Source: Paramarasmius palmivorus
Taxonomy: Eukaryota > Basidiomycota > Agaricomycetes > Agaricales > Marasmiaceae
Direction of reading: 5' to 3'
Assembly (NCBI GenBank): GCA_037176845.1
Contig: JAYKXP010000016.1
Span: 744,001-808,000 of the forward strand
DNA length: 64,000 nt
The first letter of the stretch is position 1; each line of letters starts with the position of its first letter. Below the pieces are notes generated by a model. That model was not told the origin of the DNA, ran no database searches, and saw nothing but the letters and a program-made list of their open reading frames with translations. A program made the translations under genes and the position numbers. Shown one piece after another: positions 1 through 10,604 of the stretch.

Positions 1-3000
1 GTTACCGTGCTTTTCGAAAGTTACCGGTGTTCTCTCACGACGAGCTCTTGATTACCGTCACGCAACAATCATCTTCGATCAAGACCGCTATGTGGCAAGT
101 ATAACCCTGTGATCATATATCTTCCAAAGCTTACTTGGTCATTCATATTCGTTAGGCTTACTGAAAGTCTCAAAGAAATGACTGATCGAGAGATGGCCAA
201 TCGACGAAAGGCTCGTGCTCAGGGTATCCGCGAGACTCTCGAAGAACAGGACCGTCCCGAAGACCAATACCAATGCACGATTTGCAAGGTTTTCTGCTAT
301 CTCTCGCAAATTACTTGCGCCTGCACCACCAAAGTCGTTTGCGTCGATCATGCAGATCTACTCTGCAATCGTCCATTCGACCACCTTACATTGCGTAAAC
401 GATTCAGTGACGCCGATCTCCTTGACACACAGAACAAGGTGTCCGAGCGAGCCGTAGTCCCATCCGTGTGGACTGCCAAGCTCCACAAGGTCTTGATGGA
501 AAGCCCGAAGCCTGCGTTGCGCAGTCTGCGTGCTCTCCTCGCGGAAGGTGATCGTATACACGCAAACTATAATCTTCGAGAGCTGTCTACACTTCGCAAG
601 TGTGTCATACGAGCAAACGAATGGGTGGAAGCAGCCAATTCCTTCACGCGAAAGCAGCCTGGCAGGAAGCGCGCAGCACGTCGCTCTGTTAAAGGACGCA
701 ATGACGCTGTTGATGATGCAGGTGATAAACCTGACAAGACCCTGGCAGATCTGTATGCTCTTCTACAGGAGGTGGAACGTCTCGGTTTCGATTGTCCTGA
801 GATATTCAATCTTCGTCAACTCGGACAGCAGGCAGAAAGGGCAATTGCGCGTGCCAAGTCTCTACTCGAGTCCGGTGCGATGCCCGAAAAGGAGCAGGAG
901 AAGGAGAAGTATATTCAGGATTGCACCAGCCTTATCATGGATTGCTCATCTCTCAACATACTTCTTCCTGAAGTCGCAGAGGTCGAGAAGGTTGTGGACC
1001 GGGAGCAACTGCTCGTCGAGATCCGCGACAAGTTGACTGGTGGCTACACCCCAACTCTTGTCGAGGCTCGTCAATTCTTGGCTCGCAGTCGCGCCTGCAA
1101 TGTCCTCGTGGCGGATCACGAGCAATTACGCCGGCTCGAGGTGAGCGAGCGAGCTGGGAGTGCATGGGAGGAGAAGGTACAGGCCTTGCTAGCCAAGCCA
1201 GTGAAGACGATAGAAGAATTGGACGCTTACATCGATCCACATCCCGACACGCCCATCGATCAGGCAAGCACGGAAAGTCTCGTCTCCATTCGTTCCAAAT
1301 GCAAAGAATTCGAAAAGATTGCACGCAATTGGCTGACTCCAGATGTCGATGCACCAAGGCCCCGACCTCAGGAGGTATTGAAGCTGGCAAGTCGCGCAGA
1401 GAAGGAATTTGATATACCAACTGTGACCCAAGTGAAGGCCATTGCCCAGATTGCAAACGAGCTCGAGATTCGCTGCGAGCAAGTCTTGAAAGGAGCTTAC
1501 CATCTCCGACCGAACGAGGACCTTTTCCAGTCAATCGCCGACTGGAAGAACTACACTCTTGATCACCTCCAACTCTTCTCGTTGCCCACATTTGACAAGC
1601 TCGATGGCCAATTGAAAGCCCATCATAATTGGCTTCGTAGTCTCCCATGGTGGTGCAACAAACATCAGGCCCCTCATGTGAAACCCATCATGGACGACGT
1701 GCTTAACTGTACACGTCCCGAAGACGATCGTCCTCCGGAGGACGAGTATTTCACTTGCATATGCCATTCCCCCGTACGTCCTCCTCCCGCAGGCGTACCT
1801 TCTGATGCAGTCCAGTGTGACCACTGTTTCGCTCGGTTCCATGGTGATTGTGCTAAGAACGGCGGATCATGTCCATTCTGTGATCAGCATCACTGGAACG
1901 GGGAGATTAGAAAGGAGCGTAACTGGCATTTTTGCTACCTTCCTCATCTTCTTGTCATGGCGCCAGAAATCACCAAACGTTATTCACAAGACTGGAAGGA
2001 CTTGGAAACTGTCATCATGAAGGTCGACCGTCTGTCTAAGGTCATAGGCCATTTCCTGGCGTATCAATCGAAGCCCGCAAATCAGAAGTCTGGTTACATC
2101 CACCAAGTCCGACATTTTATGCGGAAGTTATACACACTACAGTTTGTTGTCTCTCCAAGTCCCGACATTTCTTTTGGGCTTGATCTTGCCAGCCTACACC
2201 GTATCCTTGCTGCTCGTCCCCAAAAGCCCAAAAGGAAGAAGGCTAAAGTGACCTTTGGTCAGGACATCGACCCGGACTGGACAGACGGCACGCGATGCAT
2301 TTGCAGGGGACGATCCCACTATCTTCTCAGCTACCCACCAGTGAAGTGTGAAGGTTGTGACCGGACTTACCACGCAGCGTGCGTGTTCTTTCCACTGGAC
2401 AACCCTAGCAAGCAGAAGAAGTTCCAGTGCCCTCTTTGCTGTCTGCGCAAAAACAAACTGTACAAATATTCTGACGTGAGGGTTCAGCCACCTGGTTCGT
2501 TGTTATAGTGATATTGTTCGGAGTTCAAGCTAACTTCCGGTTCTTTTAGCTTCGGAGAATCGCCACCCAGAGGTGTATGTGAACTGGACCGAAATGCTTG
2601 ACACCGGGAGTAAAGAGATTAAGTACATCACACTGCCGAAGCCATTCCGACATACTCTCTTTGTTGAGCTTGTCAAGTACATCCCTGCTGAGGGCGGCTC
2701 AAGTCCAGGGCTATCGGGACCTAACGATCGCCCATATACGAATGTTCGACATGTAATGGTATCCCCATCTGGACAAGCAGATGATGCTTCCCAGCAGTCG
2801 CCCGTTCCTCCTCCACCCTGGTCTCGTTGGAGCACTGTGTCGACGCCGGAGATGCCCCCAACTAATCATCGACGACTAGACGAAGCCTCGCAGCAGCCGG
2901 CTCGCAAAAAGCGTAGAGTAGAGGAGGCAATGGCGGTCGACGACCCTCACCCGCCCATGGCAAGCCTGATGCCCGAACCTTCTAGTCAATCTACCAAAAC

Positions 3001-3418
3001 TCCTCTTGCTGGACCTAGTTCGTCCCCTGTAGTTCAAAAGCGTAGCTCTGTGATCGGCTTGAACGGCGGTGAAGCACTTTCAAAGGTCGAATCAGGACCC
3101 ATCCCACCATCACTTCCACCTGTTCAGTCTCTCTCGACTCCTACTTTATCACCTTCTCTCGCTCGTCTTATGTCACCATTAGAGGCGTCTCCAAGAGTTG
3201 CATATAGCACAGCTCCGTCTAGGAATGGTCACCATAGTTCTTCTCCCCAGATGAGGACCAACGGCCACGGGGGATCACCTCCCATACTCACTCTAGAACC
3301 TACTCCAAAGATGACGCGAGACACCTCTGGTCCGACTCTGCCTCCCATCCGGAATGGATATGAAGCCACACCTCGGATGATGACTGGGAGCGAGTCGTAC
3401 ATGGCTCGGAAGCCTTAG
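1..3418 (+). CDS. KDM5/JARID1 (Lid2-type) histone H3K4 demethylase, C-terminal part
   Basis: The visible part carries, in order, a conserved LPVFSHDELL segment, a C5HC2 zinc finger starting QCTICKVFCYLS near 270, a long helical PLU-1-like region, a PHD finger near 1750-1890 and a last PHD finger near 2295-2445. This order is diagnostic of KDM5 enzymes, which remove methyl groups from H3K4 in the nucleus; JmjN, ARID and the catalytic JmjC domain must lie before base 1. An intron at about 92-155 joins the first exon (frame 3) to the main exon. A second intron links the main exon to a tail exon ending at 3418; the donor is 2476 (GTGAGG) or 2495, and the acceptor is 2557 or 2549. The tail begins with a conserved-looking VYVNWTEMLDT stretch, then becomes Pro/Ser-rich with a basic KKRRVE nuclear-signal-like motif near 2905. 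Family call is firm; the exact splice sites of the last intron are not. Confidence 0.88.
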
Positions 3419-3669
3419 TTCCTGTATGGTTGGTCCTCTACGGCTATGGGATGTTCAGCGTTATGTATATTTTGCTATCCTTTTGCTTTACAGTTTGTTA
3501 GTGTATTTCTACTTTAGGAGTTCGCCTTAAATCATGGAATACGGTCCAAATCGCCTACTTGTATTCGTTCTCTGTCTGCAATAATACGTACATAATGCAC
3601 TGTATGAGTGCAAAACCTTAAAAGTGACGAAATATTGACGCTGGATTATAAAAGTTTGTATCTCGTCCC

Positions 3670-6255
3670 CTACCGACGCATGAGTTTATACGCGGAAACC
3701 CCTCCCACAATGGCGAAAACAGCCAGCCCAGCAATAATGCATCCAAACCACAGCAAACCAGCCTCGCCCTCGCCAGGTACATGAACATTCATTCCCCAGA
3801 GACCTAGTAAAATAGACGACGTCAGTGACAAAAAAAAAAGAACAAGAGAGCAAATGTACCTGTTACCAAGTTCATCGGGACCAGGACAGTACCAAGGGCC
3901 GTCAGTTTCGATAGCACATCATTGATTTGATTATTGGCGTCTGTCATTTCGATAGAGATTTGGGCGAGGTAGTTGGAATGAGATCGCGATAAGATTTTTT
4001 CGTAGTGATTTAAATTTTGTGTCATGGTGATTAAGTGATCCTGAAAAGCAGGATCAACGTCAATTTCTCAATGCAAAATATAGCCACTTTACCTGTATGT
4101 CCGAAAGATAAAGTCCCTGTACACAAAGTCATCAGTGGGAGATATATCTACAATAAGCACACGCTTACGATGTCTCCAGTCGGCGCGACCTGCCAATTTT
4201 CATTACACCTCTTCGCCAAACCCTTGACAACGTCCGCCTTGTTGCCCATAAGCCTCAACAACCCCATGACCTTCTTTCGACACGTTCCGATCCTTCTCAA
4301 CATGTCTGTCTGCTCCCTGGTTTCCTTTAGGTTGTCTTTGAGAATCAACACCAGCTCGTCTATACTGTCGACTTCATACTCGATACTTTGGATGAGTGGA
4401 CCAAAGGCATCAGTAATGTCGTCAATGAGAGCATATGAAATCCAATCAGAAGTGACGGAGATGTAATCCTTGAGTTGCTTGATACGTCGCCGAACGTTAG
4501 AAGGATGTGGTGTAGGTCGGAAATGGAACTTGTTGAATAGTTCAGCCAAGATAGCTCGTCAGTTAAAAGGATACGTACAGATAATGTGCCTTCGCGGAAG
4601 ACGATAATGTACATATTCAACGGTTCCAAGTATGTCGGGCTATACGGATCCTGGTCGAAGCTACGGAAACAAACAAGGTAATAGTTCCTGAATAACTCTA
4701 TTTTCTCCCGTGTTTCCTCCATCTGGATATCTTCAGTCGTGAGAGGGTGAATGTTGAACACCTGTAAATCATATAATTAGGTGAGGGTAGACACATGGAA
4801 AAAAGAGGTGCAAACCTTGCTGAGCAGTTTCATCTCCTCATCCGTCGGGCTCTGTACATCCAGCCACCAGGTGTTGCCTCCCGAGTCGCTGGAGTCCATA
4901 CCACCGTTCATTGGGTTGCGATACGACGGTTTGGCGTTGAGAGCCATGGTGGTCGGGAAGTAGCTCGAAGTTGTGTTGAGTTTACCGCTGAATCTCGGAT
5001 TTATATTTGGGTTCGGAGGAGACTGCGCTTCGAGAGCGGTTTTATCCTCGTTAGAAGTGATCCCTGCAAAGAGATCGTCGAAGGTTTGTCCCTCAGCCGG
5101 AAGCTCGCTCAGGCTGCGGGCGTGAATAGTCGCTGATAGCGCATTTGAGTAGAATGAAAATCTGTACGGCCGGTCGTGACCAGTATGGAGAATTCCGTTG
5201 AGGCCAGTGGGGAGACTGTGCGCTGTTGTGATTGGAGGTCCGTCATGGATGCTGCCACTGTCGTTACCTCCGCCGAGACCACCAAGTACCGCACTTAGCT
5301 TTCCTGAGAGGGACGCAGATGGTTGCCCAGTTTGTCCTTCGAATTTCCCCAGTCTCCCGCCAATGCCTTTTCTGTGCCGAGGAGTATTACTCTGGCTCAG
5401 TTTGCGCTGGCGCGCATTAACGCGTGGACTGGGGATATTCGATTCAAGGCCTGATGTTGATGGACCTGCCCCTTCGGTGAAGGTGACGGATTCGCCGATA
5501 ATCGGTTCCGCTGCTGGCCTATCATCTCGCGAAACGCCAGGCTCCGAGATAGTCTGAGATGGTTCTGGGAGTGAGGCCTCCAATGGAGGACGGGTACGAC
5601 GTGATGGGATGCTGAATTTGGTGGTTGGGGATGATGATATACCGAGTCTTGTCTTTTCTGCAGCGGCAAAGTCTTCCATAGGTGAAAAGTCGAAGTAGGA
5701 AGTATGTGGAGTTGGCTGGTACATTGGCAATGCGCCAAAATTGGAGGTAGAGGGGTCGTCATTAACATGTGTAGGACCACCTATACCAACAAGGAGAGTT
5801 GGATCTTGGCCTTGGTTGAGGTGACTTCGCAGATCTATGGAAGAGTCTGCGCGTTTCGTGAGAATGGATTCATTATCGATATCGTCTGGGCTTTCTACTG
5901 TGCCGCTTGCAATATCCAGTTCATGCTGCTCCCTCGTTGAAAAAACATTCTCAAAAGCTTCCTCCCTTTCTCTTTCGGTGAGATTCCTTGTCGAGTCCGT
6001 TGTCGGCGACATAGCGACAGTGTCTCTACGAGCTCTCGACAGCTGCATGGCTTTGGCCATGTCCACATCCATAGTACGCTGTCGTTCTCTTGCTTCGGGG
6101 TCATTGATGTCGTACGAGCGAGCCAATGTTGGAGACAGTCGAGGTCGGTTGAGATCGTTGGAGTCATGAATACTGATACTCGTCCTCCTTCGTATTGGCG
6201 AGGAAGTACGTCCTGAGGACGGCGAACTCGAGAGGACGACGTCGCTGCCAGACAT
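3670..6255 (-). CDS. CorA-family magnesium transporter (Alr1/Mnr2-like)
   Basis: Six exons give about 773 residues: 6255-4816, 4761-4579, 4528-4169, 4116-4093 (24 nt), 4040-3860 and 3803-3670. The first 450 residues are Ser/Pro-rich and disordered, as in fungal Alr1/Mnr2 proteins. The CorA core begins at WWLDVQSP and continues through FNIHPLTTEDI and a long helical region (SIEYEVDSIDELVLILK). It ends with the signature LWGMNVHVPG between two hydrophobic segments, followed by the short tail YKLMRR. GMN is the selectivity motif of CorA/Mrs2 channels, so Mg2+ transport is expected; plasma membrane or vacuole cannot be decided. The start at 6255 is the first Met of the open frame. The gene converges on the demethylase with 251 bp between stop codons. 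Confidence 0.92.
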
Positions 6256-6557
6256 CGCTGCGGTGGTCGATGTGGCCAGTGACGGTGACGGTGACCCGTG
6301 GGCTTGGAGAAAAATGTTTCAAGAGCCGAGATTAGATTAGATTTTATTTTATCAGTTGACAACGTCATCCAGTGTTAGTCCTGTGCAGTTCCTTGATTTC
6401 GGTCTTTCTTTTCACAAATACGTCTGCGACTGCGCACGTTTGTAAACACAATATATATTCGAGTCCATATTCAAGTCCACTGATACTAGCACTAAAACAT
6501 AGCTAGGATCAAAGCCATTCAAAAGAGCGTATAATGTACCATAAAAAGTCCGTTCGT

Positions 6558-7578
6558 CTACAGGATGCTACCATCGTTGACTGGGTCTTCAGGCGCACCC
6601 TGAGCAAGGGTGACCCAAGGGCATTGTTCGGTATCAGGAGCCCAACCAGAGTTCTCGCGGATAACGTCAAACACAGGGCTTTCCGTACGTTCATCAATCT
6701 GGACCTTGGGAACTTTCCAACCCTCTTCCAAAGGCAACCTCTCCTCCCGGAAAAAGATATCCACAAACTTCTTTGGCGCCATACCAGTCTCAGGATCACC
6801 CATCACCATCAAGTACAACGCAGATTCACGGGTCCTGATTGAGAACTCCTTGATTGTGTTGCGGAAGGTCGGGTTGGTAGCCTGAGATTGCTCCATACGA
6901 GCTTGTTGGACCATACCTGCGGAGATGGCATCGTAGTAGTCCATACCGGGATTAGAGTTGGCAAGTGTCGTGTAGATGTCTTCGTTGAACTTGACATTGT
7001 CTCCCAGGTCACGGTCCTGGCGAGAGACAGACGCGTCATGTTCTATATTTCCGTGCCTAATAAACGTTTGGGGTCAGTCTAGTCTATTACCTGAGGGACT
7101 CCCGACTCACAAGGCAATGTCGGCCAAAGAGAAATGCTCGTCGAGGTCGGACGCGAGCAAGCCTGCTTTGGCAGCCAAGATCAAGAGGTCACGATGCACA
7201 TTGAAGCCGTCTACAATTGAGTTAGTGACCAAAACGCTGGAAGAGGTCGTATCCCGTACCAAGTCCTGCCTTGAGAACAGCTGGAATGCTAATGTTCCTG
7301 CCGTCACGCGGGAGGAAGCCATGGTTCGCCAGCCTGGATAAGTACAGTCAGTTACCTGTTCATTCAGGTCGATGGAATAGAAATACATACGTGTTCAAGC
7401 CAGGACATGGACCGCGAGCATCTGTGGGCTTCGCAGGCTCAAACTGGTGCTGACTCCAGTCAATGCGATCGTGTGGGTCGGCGACAGTGTCATTGCATCT
7501 TGGGATCAGACTGGCACCAATGGACCCGACGAAGGAGAGCGCAATAGCAGCAGACGTGAGTAAAGACTGGAACCTCAT
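6558..7578 (-). CDS. Heme-thiolate peroxidase / unspecific peroxygenase, copy A
   Basis: Four exons (7578-7391, 7333-7260, 7210-7111, 7056-6558) give about 286 residues. A signal peptide (MRFQSLLTSAAIALSF) indicates secretion. The heme-binding GPCPGLNT motif supplies the Cys that ligates iron, split by the first intron; it is followed by LANHGFLPRDGR and then the EHDAS motif right after the third intron. PCP plus EHD and this length are typical of the short (family I) peroxygenases related to chloroperoxidase, which use H2O2 to oxygenate or halogenate organic substrates; the actual activity is unknown. A TATA box at 7667-7674 and further shared elements lie upstream. Copy B at 18395-19386 has the same intron phases and identical lengths for exons 2, 3 and 4 (74, 100 and 499 nt). 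Confidence 0.92.
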
Positions 7579-7666
7579 CTTTGAACTGGTGTTCTTTGTC
7601 GGGTGTGAAGTTCAGAGTCGAAAGATTAAGATTGTTGTTGGTGAGGTTGAGGATAAACCTCAAGTG

Positions 7667-7674
7667 CTTTTATA
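7667..7674 (-). promoter_or_regulatory. TATA box of peroxygenase copy A
   Basis: TATAAAAG on the minus strand, about 90 bp upstream of the ATG at 7578. Copy B has TATATAAA at a similar distance. Core promoter role is inferred from position and sequence. Confidence 0.65.
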
Positions 7675-7826
7675 CCTGACTTGTCCTCCCGTTGGATCTT
7701 CGCTATATGGGCATGGTGAACCCCGACAAGCTGGACTTGCGACCATTGGCGTCAAATTGGCGTATGAGAAACACACGGCCTTTCGAAACGTCTGCTGCGA
7801 GTTTGCCACTTTACTCGATGTCCCAT

Positions 7827-7856
7827 CGGAAGCCTTCCGTCGGATGTTTGGCCAAT
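7827..7856 (-). promoter_or_regulatory. Shared upstream element: CGG-N7-CCG palindrome plus CCAAT box (copy A)
   Basis: CGGAAGCCTTCCG at 7827-7839 is a 13-bp palindrome of the form CGG-N7-CCG, the layout bound by many fungal Zn2Cys6 regulators. A CCAAT box (plus-strand GGCCAATGAG) follows 12 bp away at 7852-7856. The same pair with the same 12-bp gap lies upstream of copy B at 19608-19636. A third common block, CGACCGACGGAAGAGAT, lies at 8042-8058 here and 19764-19780 there. Conservation is visible; binding by a given factor is inference. Confidence 0.55.
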
Positions 7857-9754
7857 GAGACAGGCGGTATTACCCACCAGCCCTGAGGTAACAATGCATC
7901 TGGATACTGTTGATGTGCTTGAAGATTGTCAAGGTTCGCAAGCAGTGTAGTATTCCAAATCGAGACAGTGGTATCGGTGGAAGGGTAGAAATTTGAAAGG
8001 GGCTTGTCGAAATGCGTAACTTGGACATGGTCTCGTCGCGTCGACCGACGGAAGAGATACTGTGCAGACTTGGTGCAGGCATTTCGCTTGGAAACATCGT
8101 GAAAGCTGTTCAAATCAGGGTAAAAGTGTAGCTGAGCATATTGGGGGGATATACGCCAAGAACGACTTGGTCGCGCAGTCGTGGTGGGTTGGAAGTTGAA
8201 CTCCGTTGGATGAAGGCTGAATTCGGTTAAACGGATACTTAGTGTTCAGTTCTATGAGAAGTTCAGAGTGTGTTCCAAGCACATACCTAGCCATCCCTAC
8301 ATAATCTCACTTCGGGAAGATTTGGCAATAGCTCGAGGCCCCGGAGTCGCTTCGTTGATCAAAATCCCGACAGTTTTGATGATTCAAGTAGTTTGATTTA
8401 CTCTTGAGGAGGAATAAGTAGAGTCTAATGGAACCGGAGAACTGTAGCTGGAAGGGGTGAGAACGGATGCCCGTGAGACCTTGTGCGGCGATAATTCCTC
8501 ATTGGGAAACTCACGCGCTTCTGGAACGTAGCTTGCACCATGCTTATATGTATCTCTTTCTCCTCCATCTTCGCAGCCTTATCCTTCTACTCTCACACAC
8601 ACAAGAAAAGTTCCGCATCAAGGCCATCACCATATCGGTCTCCGTGTTGATCTCGGACAATGGCAAATATGATGCGCTTCTTCAATTTTAGAAGGTGCGT
8701 CCGAGACATAGTTGAAAGTTCGGCCAATCAGTCGACGCGAGTCTGGCAGTCCGTTCGCTCCGCAGAACTCTAGCTTATTTGCTTCTCTCAGTAACGTACC
8801 AAGAACCACGTCTAACCCCAAAGTCTGTCAGAGGCAAACTGAAACCAGTGGAGGCTTCGCCGCCTTTACAGTAGAAACTCCGAGATCCTATCAGTGTGTC
8901 TCAACTAGAACCAATTTGAGACTAGTCATTTGGGCAGACGAAGAGGAGACAGAATCTACATACTTACCGTTGACATACCGCCACCTCGCGAGCATGTACA
9001 ACTCCGTCTGTCTATGTGGAAACCTCGAGGGCCGAGCATCCACATCTCCCCATCAGGTATATGCATTAGAGCTATATAACTTTGACTATTGATGGCATAG
9101 GTATCAACAATATAGTTCCGGTTCCTTTCATTCGCAGCGAAATGGGGTCCTACCCAGGAGCACGGCCTCGCCGGAGGAACGTTGATTCGCGGGTAGATCT
9201 CATATGTTGACAGCACTTAGGCGAAGCTTTCTCAGGACAGCTTCTGGATGGCGAAGGTTGGTGATAACTCATAACAGCCACCGCGAGTATAAAGTATTAC
9301 AGTTATTGGAATGATTAAAAGATTCTTGATGGTCAAATACACCACCTTTCTAAAAATGTAGGAGAAACAACTAAGTTGGGTTTGAGAGCTCCAACATTGA
9401 AAGCGGTGTTTGGTCATCAGCAACTTTTTTCCCAAGTAATTATTCCAATAGCTGTATGTAAGATCTGATCAAAATGTCCATGTCTCGTCCAAGCATCTCT
9501 AGCCGGAGCTATCCACCCTCAGATCGTATGCGTACAGAAGGTATGATGTTATATGTACTGAAAATAGATAGGTGATAGCACACCATGTGTATATACTCGA
9601 TATGTACCTGTTCTTATGGCAAATGAAAAGAACCTCCAGATGAAACATGATGGGAGGCTCCGAAAAAAAAAAAGTTCCATATTCAATAACGTTCGAATTA
9701 TCACAATCAAGGTTACCATTGCCATGCAGGAGTGAAGCGTTGACTAGATTGGGA
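7857..9754. other. Intergenic region upstream of peroxygenase A, no gene seen
   Basis: Only short unrelated open frames are present. The first 200 bp hold the rest of the conserved promoter block, including CGACCGACGGAAGAGAT at 8042-8058. No domain, tRNA or repeat could be recognised in the remainder. Confidence 0.5.
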
Positions 9755-10604
9755 TCAGCTCGGCCTCAGTGAACACGACCTCTTGTGACGTTTGCAGTCT
9801 GTGGGTGTTACGAACGTCTTGTCACAATGTGAGCAATTATATGGCTTGATGTCAAAGTGTGAATTCGTGTGATCTGAATGAGAGTCAGCCATTCTGTCTG
9901 TCAACAAGTACCAAGCACTCACAGGTCAGATTATGCCGAGCAGTAAACGTCTGGCTGCATTCTTGAACTGGACACACGAATTTACCCACGTTACGCCGTC
10001 TCTTCCGAGCTGCTTCCATGACCCTTTGTGTAGCGACCTTTGCTTTTCTTGGCCAAGCCACCTCTGGTGCCAGGACTGACACCTGAGTCACGGCTGGCAT
10101 TGGGGAATAGGATCTTGTGCCGCAGGGCGACTCACAAGGCATCCTCGTGGATATCGGAATACCTGGTACGCGCTCGGAGATACCGTGTGAAGGCCAGGCT
10201 GCAGAGGACAGCGGGGGGGCGCGCTCCACGTAACATCTTCGGCACTGATAGCGATCGGTCTCAAAGTCGAACGCGGAAAATCATCCTGGTCCACGTCCAG
10301 CCAGTGATGGTCATTGCCACGAGCGTTCGTAGTTGCGAGACGGTCATAGGATTCCGTACTATAAACATACGGAGTTGACCACGCCATCGAGGATGGCAGA
10401 GCCCCTTGGGATGATGGCCGACTTAGTGAGTTGGTGTCTATGGGATATTGGACACCTTGGGATTGAAGTGAGCCTGATGAGCCACTAACGGAAGGCTGGG
10501 GAAGGTCAAAGTATTGTAGTGTGCGCGGGTCTGTTAGACAGTGTTAGCCAAAGTAGTGCTAGGTTTCCTTAGGGAAAGAAAAACGTACCAGGAGGACTGT
10601 TCAT
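9755..10604 (-). CDS. Small C2H2 zinc-finger transcription factor
   Basis: Four exons (10604-10589, 10530-10136, 10082-9923, 9873-9755) give about 229 residues with total length divisible by three. The N-terminal half is Ser/Pro/Gln-rich (QPSVSGSSGSLQSQ), as in activation regions. A basic stretch AARKRRR precedes two zinc fingers at the C-terminus. Finger 1 is C-X4-C-X12-H-X3-H (CPVQECSQTFTARHNLTYH), assembled across the last intron. Finger 2 is C-X2-C-X12-H-X3-C, with Cys as last ligand. Two adjacent C-terminal fingers are usual in small fungal regulators. It is co-oriented with the peroxygenase genes and lies between peroxygenase A and the malic enzyme; a regulatory link is possible but unproven. 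A run of seven G at about 10211-10217 lies inside exon 2 and is a possible assembly weak spot. Confidence 0.75.

Noticed and set aside
2573..3418. Separate 281-codon gene behind the demethylase
   Set aside because: The frame opens upstream of its first Met, an intron with GTGAGG donor and CTAAC branch point joins it to the demethylase, and no promoter space exists, so it was merged as the last exon.
5198..6368. Frames of 110-157 codons overlapping the CorA N-terminal exon on both strands
   Set aside because: Shadow frames of the Ser/Pro-rich coding exon; the CorA frame is continuous and supported by splicing downstream.
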